Shown: piece by piece, positions 17,456-25,422 of the stretch
Position numbering within the stretch: position 1 is the stretch's first letter
Layout of the letters: each line of letters starts with the position of its first letter
NCBI GenBank assembly: GCA_015058575.1
Contig: SVBZ01000056.1
Span: 1 to 58,347 of the forward strand
Source of the DNA: Pseudoselenomonas ruminantium
Lineage (GTDB): Bacteria > Bacillota > Negativicutes > Selenomonadales > Selenomonadaceae
Reading direction: 5' to 3'
DNA: 58,347 nucleotides
Position numbers and translations under genes: made by a program
The notes under the pieces: generated by a model
What the model was told of the DNA's origin: nothing
What the model saw: the letters and a program-made list of their open reading frames with translations, nothing else
Database searches by the model: none

Positions 17456-18951
17456 GCGCGATGACCTCCAATCTGGTTATTGCGGCTGATGGCCGTGGCC
17501 CCTTCCTGCAGGTTGGCTCCCTTTAAGATGGCATTTTTGCCGAAGCGCTTCTTGAGCGCGACGATGGTCTGCTGGATGGCGTTTTCTTTGGCCGTTGACA
17601 AGTCAATCCCGTCCTTGGCGGCGGGCTCTTCAAACAGGTCAAGTTCCACAGGCGGCGGAGCGGCCTGATAATCTGCCTGCGCGATGGTGTCGCCGAAGGT
17701 GATGGTCAGGCGGCGCACGAGCAGATCTTTATCGGCAATGGCGGCAAAGAGTTCGCGGACGGTTTGCCGCAGCAGGGAGGAGGACGCCGTCGGTGTGGCA
17801 AAATGCCTGCTGCCGTGGGCGGGCTTTGGGACCATGCGGCCATAGTGGTCGCGGTGCAGCGGGCCGCGATAGCCTCGGTGCGTGTTTTCGATGTCGTAGC
17901 CGATGTCGAGGCTGAGCTGACCCGTCAATAATTTCTTGTCGACGAGCTCCAGGGCCAAAAGATCTGTCATTTCCCAGGCCACGAGAGCGGCTTTGTCGTA
18001 GGGATAGGGGCTTTGGAGCACCTGCCCGGAGCCGATGCTCGTGGCCGCTGGCTTATAGGCCTTGATGGCGGCCATCGTGCAGGGCTCATGGCCCCAGGCA
18101 TGGTCGATAAGCAGCTCGGCATTGACGCCAAAGAGGCGGTAGAGCAGCTCCTCGTTGTGGTAGTCCGTGGCCTTGCCCAGGGAACAGCGCGCGATATCGC
18201 CCATCGTATAGAGTCCGTGCTGCTCGAGTTTTTTCGCATAGCCACGGCCGACACGCCAGAAATCCGTCAGCGGGTAATGATTCCAAAGCAGCTGACGGTA
18301 GCGTTTTTCATCGAGTTCGGCAATGCGGACGCCGTCAGCGTCGGGAGCCATATGCTTGGCAACGATATCCATAGCAACTTTGCTGAGGTAGAGATTCGGG
18401 GCGATGCCAGCGGTGGCAGTGATATGCGTAGCCTCGTAGACCGCATGGATTATGCGGCGCGTCAGCTCTTCGGCTGAGCAGTGATAGGTCGTCAGATAAT
18501 GCGTAAGGTCGATAAAGACTTCATCAATCGAGTAGACATGAATATCCTCGGGGGCAATGAATTGCAGATAAATCTTGTAGATCTGCGTGCTGATTTCCAT
18601 ATAGCGGGCCATGCGCGGCGTAGCTATGACAAAATCGATGGCCAGTTCGGGATGTGCGGCAAGCTCGGCGGCATCGGCTGATTTTCCCGCAAAGCGATGG
18701 TGCGGGGCTGCTGCCAGCCGCAGTTGGTTGGCCTGCTTTACCTTTTCGTTGACTTCAAAGAGCCTTGCCCGTCCCGGAATGCCATAACTTTTGAGCGCTG
18801 GCGATACCGCAAGGCAAATGGTCTTGCTCGTGCGGCTGGCATCCGCGACGACGAGATTGGCAGTCAGCGGATTGAGTCCCTTATCGTGGCATTCGACGGA
18901 GGCATAAAAAGATTTCAGATCGATTGCGGCAAAAACAGATGACAGAGCCAT
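17452..18951 (-). CDS. Y-family DNA polymerase (UmuC/UvrX type)
   Basis: An error-prone lesion-bypass polymerase of 499 residues. The palm opens with FAAIDLKSFYASVEC, whose Asp is a metal ligand, followed by the VYSIDEVFIDLT block with the catalytic Asp-Glu. The HhH segment and the thumb (YPLTDFWRVGRGYAKKLEQHG) are present, then a little-finger domain. It belongs to the Firmicute UvrX/YqjW branch, not DinB/Pol IV, as shown by length and by the coupled YolD partner. The start is preceded by GGAGGTGAG. GAAC-containing sites upstream suggest LexA control. Confidence 0.88.
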   Translation of the reverse strand: MALSSVFAAIDLKSFYASVECHDKGLNPLTANLVVADASRTSKTICLAVSPALKSYGIPGRARLFEVNEKVKQANQLRLAAAPHHRFAGKSADAAELAAHPELAIDFVIATPRMARYMEISTQIYKIYLQFIAPEDIHVYSIDEVFIDLTHYLTTYHCSAEELTRRIIHAVYEATHITATAGIAPNLYLSKVAMDIVAKHMAPDADGVRIAELDEKRYRQLLWNHYPLTDFWRVGRGYAKKLEQHGLYTMGDIARCSLGKATDYHNEELLYRLFGVNAELLIDHAWGHEPCTMAAIKAYKPAATSIGSGQVLQSPYPYDKAALVAWEMTDLLALELVDKKLLTGQLSLDIGYDIENTHRGYRGPLHRDHYGRMVPKPAHGSRHFATPTASSSLLRQTVRELFAAIADKDLLVRRLTITFGDTIAQADYQAAPPPVELDLFEEPAAKDGIDLSTAKENAIQQTIVALKKRFGKNAILKGANLQEGATAISRNNQIGGHRA

Positions 18952-19022
18952 AACGCCGGCTCACCTCCTTCAAAGGATAGCTTACGAACTTACTTTCTCT
19001 CTATCACGATACCATAGAACAA

Positions 19023-19035
19023 AATAGAACACAAG
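19023..19035. promoter_or_regulatory. Candidate LexA operator upstream of the polymerase operon
   Basis: AATAGAACACAAG here matches AATAGAACATAAG upstream of lexA (53823-53835, minus strand) at 12 of 13 bases. Another GAAC lies at 19017-19020 and one at 18986-18989. These are the only two SOS-type operons I recognise in the window, and both carry the word in front of the gene. The pattern is not the classic GAACN4GTTC palindrome, so the call is tentative. Confidence 0.4.
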
Positions 19036-19087
19036 CACTGTTTTGCTGCCGGCAGGAGATTGATGCCAAAAAATTTTCAAAAAAATG

Positions 19088-19119
19088 TTGACAATGAAAA
19101 AACATAGTGTTAATATAAT
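19088..19119 (+). promoter_or_regulatory. Promoter of tRNA-Lys
   Basis: A perfect -35 box TTGACA (19088-19093) is followed after 17 bases by TAATAT (19111-19116); TATAAT itself lies at 19114-19119, giving a spacing of 20. This would be a strong vegetative promoter for the tRNA just downstream. Confidence 0.65.
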
Positions 19120-19164
19120 ACCTGTCCTTGAGGAACGGAGCCGCGAGGCTCTTGAAGAAAAGCT

Positions 19165-19240
<76 letters not shown>

Positions 19241-19251
19241 TTGAGATTTAG

Positions 19252-19281
19252 GGCTGTCCATGTTTTGGGCGGCCTTTTTTT
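19252..19281 (+). terminator. Terminator after tRNA-Lys
   Basis: GGCTGTCC (19252-19259) pairs with GGGCGGCC (19267-19274, two G-T pairs) and is followed by seven T. It separates the tRNA from surE, whose RBS follows 20 bases later. Confidence 0.7.
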
Positions 19282-19308
19282 GTATATGTTTTGCTATGGA
19301 GGGATTTT

Positions 19309-20073
19309 ATGCGTATTCTTTTGTCGAATGATGATGGGGTCGAGGCAGAGGGCATCGAAGCACTGGTCAAGGCACTCTATAAGGAACACGAAGTCATCGT
19401 CGCGGCGCCGATGCATCAGCAGAGCGGTATGGCGCATGCCTTGACGGTAGGCAAACCGATGGAGGTCAGGCACAACGAACGGCTCGAGGCAGCCTATGGC
19501 ATCACGGCGATTGCCGTTGACGGCACGCCGACGGACAGCGTCAAGCTTTATCTGGAGGCCCTTGCGGGCGATAAGCAGCCCGATCTTGTCGTATCGGGCA
19601 TCAATCATGGGGCGAACCTGGCCACCGATGTACTGTATTCGGGTACGGTCGGCGCGGCTATGGAAGGCTATCTGCATGATATTTCCTCGGTGGCCTTGTC
19701 GCTCGATGTCGACAGCCAGCTGTCCTATGACGAGGCGGCAGCCATCTTTGCCGCTGACTTGTCAAAGTTGACGGGTCAATTGACAAGTCAAACGGCAAAG
19801 CCTATCTTCTATAATGTCAATTTTCCGAAGCAGCTCAAAGATGGCCGCCCGCAGTATGTCTTTGGCCGTCAGGGCAAGCGTGACTATCTGAATGCGTTTG
19901 AGCGGCAGGAAAAAGATGGCCGCGTCTTCTATACGATGGCAGGCGAGGTCTATGACTCGGATAAAGGCAGTGCGACCGATATCTATGCTACAGAAGCAGG
20001 GTATATTGCGGTTACGCCGCTTATCATCGACATTACGGACTATGTTGCGCTGGACAAGTGCCTGGAAAAATAA
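19309..20073 (+). CDS. surE: 5'/3'-nucleotidase SurE
   Basis: The metal-dependent survival protein SurE removes phosphate from nucleoside monophosphates. The first residues, MRILLSNDDGVEAEGI, hold the Asp-Asp metal ligands. SGINHGANL and the DGTPTDSV block are also family motifs. Length 254 residues is typical. ATG 19309 has GGAGGG upstream. Between residues about 149 and 161 the protein has a segment, LSKLTGQLTSQTAK, whose DNA (19754-19791) is three near-tandem copies of the palindromic word TGACNNGTCA found throughout the window; this looks like an inserted stretch in a surface loop. It lies upstream of ahcY and mtaD, in line with nucleoside salvage. Confidence 0.92.
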   Translation: MRILLSNDDGVEAEGIEALVKALYKEHEVIVAAPMHQQSGMAHALTVGKPMEVRHNERLEAAYGITAIAVDGTPTDSVKLYLEALAGDKQPDLVVSGINHGANLATDVLYSGTVGAAMEGYLHDISSVALSLDVDSQLSYDEAAAIFAADLSKLTGQLTSQTAKPIFYNVNFPKQLKDGRPQYVFGRQGKRDYLNAFERQEKDGRVFYTMAGEVYDSDKGSATDIYATEAGYIAVTPLIIDITDYVALDKCLEK

Positions 20074-20143
20074 GGTAGCAGCAAACACGTTTTCGTGATA
20101 AAATAAATTAGATTTGTTCGCTGCAAACAGGGAGGTAGTTCTA

Positions 20144-21385
20144 ATGGAATCTATGATTCGTGATATCAAACTGGCACCTTCGGGGCATGACAAGATCGAG
20201 TGGGTAAAGAACTTCATGCCGGTCATGGCATCTATCGATGCCGAATTTTCGCAATCGAAACCGTTTGCCGGCAAGAAGATGGTCATCACGCTGCACCTTG
20301 AGGCAAAGACTGCATACATGGCGGAAATCTTCAAGCATGCAGGAGCAGAAGTTGCCATCACGGGCAGCAACCCGCTGTCGACGCAGGACGACATCGCGGC
20401 AGCGCTTGTCGAGGATGGCCTCAATGTCTTTGCCTGGCATGGCTGCACCGAAGAGGAATACTTCACGTTCATCGACAGGGCTCTTGATATCAAGCCGGAC
20501 ATCATCATCGATGACGGTGGGGACCTCGTTCATCTTTTGCACACGAAGCGCCGTGAACTGCTGCCGAATATCATTGGCGGTTCCGAGGAGACGACGACAG
20601 GCGTCCACCGCCTGCGGGGGCTCGCCAAAGAAGGCAAGCTCGAATTCCCGATGATTGCGGCCAACGATGCCTATATGAAATTCCTGTTTGACAACCGTTA
20701 TGGCACAGGCCAGAGCACCTGGGACGGCATCATGCGCACGACGAATCTCGTCATCGCGGGCAAGAATGTCGTCATCGCAGGCTATGGCTGGTGCGGCAAG
20801 GGCGGTGCACTGCGCGCCCGTGGCCTTGGCGCCAATGTCATCATCACAGAAGTAGATCCCATCAAGGCCATCGAGGCCGTATTCGATGGCTTCCGCGTCA
20901 TGCCGATGGATGAGGCCGCGAAAATCGGCGACATCTTCCTGACACTGACGGGCGATAAGGATGTTATCTGCGAGCGTCACTTCCAGGTCATGAAGAACGG
21001 TGCGATGATGGCCAACTCCGGCCACTTCGACTGCGAGATCAATATCCCGGAGCTTGAGGGCTGCTCGGTATCGCGCCGCACGGTACGCAACAACATCGAA
21101 GAATTCAAAATGGCCGATGGCCGCAAGCTCTACCTGCTGGCCGAAGGCCGCCTGGTCAACCTCGCAGCCGGTGACGGTCATCCGGCTGAAATCATGGATC
21201 TCTCGTTTGGTGTACAGTTCTTCTCAGCGCTGCATCTGCTGGAGCATGGCCGGGAATTGAAACCGGACGTCTATTTGATGCCCGAAGAGATCAATACGAA
21301 GATTGCGGAGATCAAGCTCAAGGCCCTCGGCGTAGGCATTGACGTGCTGACGCCGGAGCAGCGTGCTTATCTGAATCTCGAATAA
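20144..21385 (+). CDS. ahcY: Adenosylhomocysteinase
   Basis: S-adenosylhomocysteine hydrolase splits SAH, the by-product of methyltransferases, to homocysteine and adenosine, using bound NAD. GYGWCGKGGALRARGLGA is the NAD-binding loop; NSGHFDCEI and the late GDGHPAEIMDLSFGVQ are family blocks. Length 413 residues fits the shorter bacterial/archaeal-like type. ATG 20144 has GGAGG upstream; an in-frame ATG ten codons earlier lacks one. The next gene is the deaminase that acts on the same substrate, 27 bases downstream. Confidence 0.93.
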   Translation: MESMIRDIKLAPSGHDKIEWVKNFMPVMASIDAEFSQSKPFAGKKMVITLHLEAKTAYMAEIFKHAGAEVAITGSNPLSTQDDIAAALVEDGLNVFAWHGCTEEEYFTFIDRALDIKPDIIIDDGGDLVHLLHTKRRELLPNIIGGSEETTTGVHRLRGLAKEGKLEFPMIAANDAYMKFLFDNRYGTGQSTWDGIMRTTNLVIAGKNVVIAGYGWCGKGGALRARGLGANVIITEVDPIKAIEAVFDGFRVMPMDEAAKIGDIFLTLTGDKDVICERHFQVMKNGAMMANSGHFDCEINIPELEGCSVSRRTVRNNIEEFKMADGRKLYLLAEGRLVNLAAGDGHPAEIMDLSFGVQFFSALHLLEHGRELKPDVYLMPEEINTKIAEIKLKALGVGIDVLTPEQRAYLNLE

Positions 21386-21412
21386 CATACAAGTAAAGGA
21401 AGGAAGAGTAAC

Positions 21413-22693
21413 ATGAAAACACTGATCAAAAACGTTTGCGCGGTAATGCCGGACGGCACGACGCCAGTAACGAATATTATGATCGATAACAGCCGCATCG
21501 CGGGGATAGGCGATGTTCCCGAGGATTTCCGTCCGGGCAAAGTCATCGACGGCACGGATCATCTGGCTATACCGGGCTTTGTCAATGCGCATACGCACAC
21601 GTCAATGACGCTGCTGCGCAGCTATGCCGATGATATGGCCCTGATGGACTGGCTCAACAACGAGGTCTGGCCGGCTGAGGCCAAGATGACGTCTGACGAC
21701 ATCTATTGGGGTGCTATGCTGGCCATGCTCGAGATGATCCGCACGGGTACGACGACGTTTGCCGACATGTACGGGCCCTGGATGGAGCGCGTGGCTGAGG
21801 CGGCCATGGATGCTGGTCTGCGCGGCGTGCTGTCGCGCGGCATCATCGGCGTCGCCCCGGATGGTGAGCAGAAAATCGAAGAGAATGCGGAGCTTTACCG
21901 CAATTTCCATGGTGCAGCCGATGGCCGCATCACGGTCATGTTCGGCCCGCATGCGCCGTATACCTGCCCGCCGGCATTCCTCAAGAAGGTTGCGGCCAAG
22001 GCGCAGGAGCTCGGCGCCGAAATCCACATCCATATGCAAGAGTCGCTCGATGAGATCAACGGCTCGCTTAAGGAATACGGCCGCCGTCCGTTCGACTGGG
22101 TCGCCGAGACGGGAATCTTCGAGGGCAAAGGCACGCTGGCTGCGCATTGCGTCCACCTCGACGACAACGATATCGAAATCATCAAGAAATACGGCATCCG
22201 CGTGGCGCACAACCCTGGCAGCAACATGAAAATTGCCAGCGGCGTTGCTCCTGTACCGCGTCTGCTTGCTGAAGGCGTCTGCGTAGCGCTCGGCACCGAC
22301 GGTGCTTCGTCGAACAACAATCTCGACATGCTTGAAGAAGTGAATCTTGCGGCCATGCTGCATAAGGTACATGGCTTGGACCCGGTCGCTATTCCGGCCT
22401 TCCAGGCCCTGCAGATGGGCACGGAGTTTGGCGGCCAGGCAGTCGGCATCCCCGACATCGGGCGGCTCGAGAAGGGCTGCAAGGCTGATATCACGCTGTT
22501 TGATATGAACAGCGCCGCCTGGTGCCCGCGCAACAATCCGGTTTCCCTGCTCGTCTACTCGGCAAATTCGAGCTCGGTGGATACAGTCATCTGCGATGGC
22601 AAGGTCCTGATGGAGAAACATGCGCTTACGACGCTCGATGAGGAGCGCATCCTGTTTGAAGCGCAGCGCTGTGCCGATCGTTTGACGAAGTAA
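21413..22693 (+). CDS. mtaD: 5-methylthioadenosine/S-adenosylhomocysteine deaminase
   Basis: An amidohydrolase that deaminates MTA, SAH and in some bacteria adenosine. The metal site is visible: NAHTHTSMTLLR (HxH), HIHMQES, AHCVHLDD and GTDGASSNNNLDM with the catalytic Asp. At 426 residues it is family length. AAGGAAGG lies before the ATG. With ahcY it offers two fates for SAH (hydrolysis or deamination). A strong terminator follows. Confidence 0.92.
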   Translation: MKTLIKNVCAVMPDGTTPVTNIMIDNSRIAGIGDVPEDFRPGKVIDGTDHLAIPGFVNAHTHTSMTLLRSYADDMALMDWLNNEVWPAEAKMTSDDIYWGAMLAMLEMIRTGTTTFADMYGPWMERVAEAAMDAGLRGVLSRGIIGVAPDGEQKIEENAELYRNFHGAADGRITVMFGPHAPYTCPPAFLKKVAAKAQELGAEIHIHMQESLDEINGSLKEYGRRPFDWVAETGIFEGKGTLAAHCVHLDDNDIEIIKKYGIRVAHNPGSNMKIASGVAPVPRLLAEGVCVALGTDGASSNNNLDMLEEVNLAAMLHKVHGLDPVAIPAFQALQMGTEFGGQAVGIPDIGRLEKGCKADITLFDMNSAAWCPRNNPVSLLVYSANSSSVDTVICDGKVLMEKHALTTLDEERILFEAQRCADRLTK

Positions 22694-22719
22694 GTAGGTT
22701 GCGTATGATTTGATTGCAA

Positions 22720-22752
22720 AGGATGCCTTTCCTATGGGAAGGCATCCCTTTT
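22720..22752 (+). terminator. Terminator after mtaD
   Basis: GGATGCCTTTCC (22721-22732) pairs with GGAAGGCATCC (22737-22747), followed by CTTTT. It ends the surE-ahcY-mtaD transcript before ftsK. Confidence 0.8.
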
Positions 22753-22789
22753 GCGTCATGTTTAAGGTTAGTGAGAAAGAGGTGATCCC

Positions 22790-25291
22790 TTGAAAAAGAA
22801 GACGACGGAACGGAAGACCACACGGCGGCGCAAGTCGGCAGCTAAGGCCGAGGCGAAGCCTGCCAATCCGGGCCGTAAGTACGAACTGGCAGGTCTGGCG
22901 TTTGTGGCAGTGAGCCTTATCTCACTCTGCGGCCTGTTCGGATTGAATGTCGGCTTTGTCGGGGTGTATTTTGCCAAATGCCTGCATTATCTGTTTGGCA
23001 TTGGTGCTGCAATCATATCGTTGGTCATCCTGCTGATCGGGTATCAGTATATGGCCAAACATCATGGGCTGGTCTATTCGCCACGGTTCTTTGGGCTGGG
23101 GCTGCTGTTTTTGTCCGTGCTTGCCATCTGGCATCATTTTGTCATTCCCGTCGGCGCAGAAATCCTGCCGGACAGCCTGCCGCGCGGCGGCGGCCTTATG
23201 GGCGGCGGCCTGCTGTTTGTCCTGCGCAAATTCTTTGGCGTCGATGGCTCGATCATCCTGCTCGGCGCAGGGACGATCGGCTCCATCCTGCTTTCGACGA
23301 CATGGTCGCTGGCCACGGGCCTTATGAAGACCCAGCAGACGGCGGCCAAAGGAGCCAATGTGGCTGGCGAAGCTGTCTCGGTAGCCTATGAGAAGGTTGC
23401 CGATGTCAGCGGCCGCGTCGAAGAGCGCGTTGTCGATGCCGTCAAGGAAAAGGTCAAAAATTCGTTCTACAATCAGGAGCGCGATCCGCATTTTGCCCGG
23501 ACGGAAGACGAAATGCCCGCTGAGCTTGCGCCGGATAAAGCGGAAAGACCGGAACCGGCTATCGCGGAACCAGAGCCGGAGCCGGCAAGCGAGGAGCCGC
23601 CGGTGCCCAAATTCACGATCGAATACGGGCGCAGCCAGGAGGAGGAACCGGACATCCCGCAAAATCCTGTGACCGTGCCGCATACAGAGCCGGTCGTCGC
23701 ACCATCGCCCAAGCCCATGCGCAAGAAGCCAACGCCAATGTCCGAATACGGCGAGATTGCGCCCATCCGCCCGGCGGCCGCACTGCTCGATGGCTCAGAA
23801 GCTGCAGCGAAGGCAAGTGAAACGGCCCCGCCGCCTGCTAAGCCCTACGAGATGCCCAAGGTAACGGAGCTCTTGTCCAAGCATGCGAAGAAAAAGAATG
23901 CTGCGCTTGAAATCGAGATCGAGGACAACGCGCGCACGCTCCAGCAGACACTGGCTGATTTCAAGGTCAAGGCAACCATCATCAACGCCTGCCATGGCCC
24001 GGCCGTCACGCGCTATGAGCTTGAGCCGGCGCCAGGTGTCAAGGTCAGCAAGATCACGAATCTTGCCGATGATATTGCCCTGCGCCTTGCGGCCTCCTCA
24101 GTGCGCATCGAGCAGATTCCTGGCAAATCCGCCATCGGCATCGAGGTGCCGAATAAGGAACTCGAGGGCGTAGAGCTCCGTGAGGTGCTCGAAAGCCCGA
24201 AATTTGCCGATGCGAAATCCCGCTTGACCGTAGGACTTGGCATGGATATCGGCGGCCAGGCTATCTTTGCGGATTTGGCCAAAATGCCGCATCTGCTCGT
24301 CGCTGGTGCCACAGGGTCCGGTAAGTCCGTCTGCATCAACACGCTGATTACGAGCGTACTGTTCAAAGCCAAACCGGACGAAGTCAAGTTCATCCTTGTC
24401 GATCCGAAAATGGTTGAGCTTTCCGGCTATAACGGCATCCCGCATTTGATGGTACCAGTCGTCACGGACCCGAAGAAAGCGGCCTCGGTGCTCAACTGGT
24501 CGGTGCAGGAGATGGAGAAGCGCTATGCAAGCTTTGCTGAGCACAACGTCCGCAATATGGATACCTATAATAAGAAATTCCCCGATGACAAGATGCCGGC
24601 TATCGTCATCATCATCGACGAGCTGGCTGACCTTATGATGGTCGCGCCGCACGATGTCGAGGATGCCATCTGCCGCCTGGCTCAGAAAGCCCGTGCGGCT
24701 GGCATCCATATGGTGCTGGCGACCCAGCGGCCTTCCGTCGATGTCATCACGGGTATCATCAAGGCCAACATCCCTTCGCGCATTTCCTTTGCTGTATCGA
24801 GCCAGATTGACTCGCGTACGATCCTTGACCGCAGCGGTGCTGAAAAACTGCTGGGCAAGGGCGATATGCTCTTCTATCCGGTAGGGGCAGCCAAGCCGCG
24901 CCGTGTACAGGGGGCGTTCATCAGCGATGATGAGGTCGAAAACCTCTTGAACTTCATCCGTTCGCAGGGGCAGGAGATGGAGACCAACGAGGAAATCGTC
25001 GCGTTCACCGAGCAGGCGCTGGCGGCCGAGCAGGCTGAGGAAAATGGCGGCCGCAGCAATGCGCCGAAAACCGATGAACTGCTTATGGATGCAGTCAATC
25101 TCGTCATGTCGACGGGGCAGGCCTCGACTTCGAGCATCCAGCGGCGGTTCCGCATCGGCTACACGCGCGCGGCCCGGCTTATCGACACGATGGAGGAGCT
25201 CCATATCGTCGGCCCGAATGCCGGCAGCAAGCCACGCGAAATCCTCATGACGACGGAGCAGGCACAGGAGGCGGCAGCGAGCCTTTCGTAA
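22790..25291 (+). CDS. ftsK: DNA translocase FtsK/SpoIIIE
   Basis: Pumps DNA through the division septum and helps resolve chromosome dimers. The start is a TTG with AGAGGTGA upstream (no ATG is better placed). After a basic tail, four membrane segments span residues 25-190, followed by a Pro/Glu/Ala-rich linker to about 350. The motor holds Walker [15 protein letters not shown] and Walker [14 protein letters not shown]. The C-terminal gamma winged helix ([18 protein letters not shown]) reads polar DNA words. 833 residues is standard for SpoIIIE-type proteins. It is bounded by a terminator upstream and a short promoter region before alaS. Confidence 0.94.
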   Translation: MKKKTTERKTTRRRKSAAKAEAKPANPGRKYELAGLAFVAVSLISLCGLFGLNVGFVGVYFAKCLHYLFGIGAAIISLVILLIGYQYMAKHHGLVYSPRFFGLGLLFLSVLAIWHHFVIPVGAEILPDSLPRGGGLMGGGLLFVLRKFFGVDGSIILLGAGTIGSILLSTTWSLATGLMKTQQTAAKGANVAGEAVSVAYEKVADVSGRVEERVVDAVKEKVKNSFYNQERDPHFARTEDEMPAELAPDKAERPEPAIAEPEPEPASEEPPVPKFTIEYGRSQEEEPDIPQNPVTVPHTEPVVAPSPKPMRKKPTPMSEYGEIAPIRPAAALLDGSEAAAKASETAPPPAKPYEMPKVTELLSKHAKKKNAALEIEIEDNARTLQQTLADFKVKATIINACHGPAVTRYELEPAPGVKVSKITNLADDIALRLAASSVRIEQIPGKSAIGIEVPNKELEGVELREVLESPKFADAKSRLTVGLGMDIGGQAIFADLAKMPHLLVAGATGSGKSVCINTLITSVLFKAKPDEVKFILVDPKMVELSGYNGIPHLMVPVVTDPKKAASVLNWSVQEMEKRYASFAEHNVRNMDTYNKKFPDDKMPAIVIIIDELADLMMVAPHDVEDAICRLAQKARAAGIHMVLATQRPSVDVITGIIKANIPSRISFAVSSQIDSRTILDRSGAEKLLGKGDMLFYPVGAAKPRRVQGAFISDDEVENLLNFIRSQGQEMETNEEIVAFTEQALAAEQAEENGGRSNAPKTDELLMDAVNLVMSTGQASTSSIQRRFRIGYTRAARLIDTMEELHIVGPNAGSKPREILMTTEQAQEAAASLS

Positions 25292-25422
25292 GCCAAATCG
25301 TAAACCTGTAATAAAACGTTTCACAAGCGTGAAAAAATATGGTAAAATAATCAACTAGATGTTCTATAAACACAACAGTGATAAAGTCACTGCTGAAAAT
25401 ACCTATATGGGGGTAGATTTTT

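Noticed and set aside
25292..25422. T-box or riboswitch leader for alaS
   Set aside because: The leader is only 131 bases and lacks the T-box sequence and specifier stem; just two small hairpins are visible.
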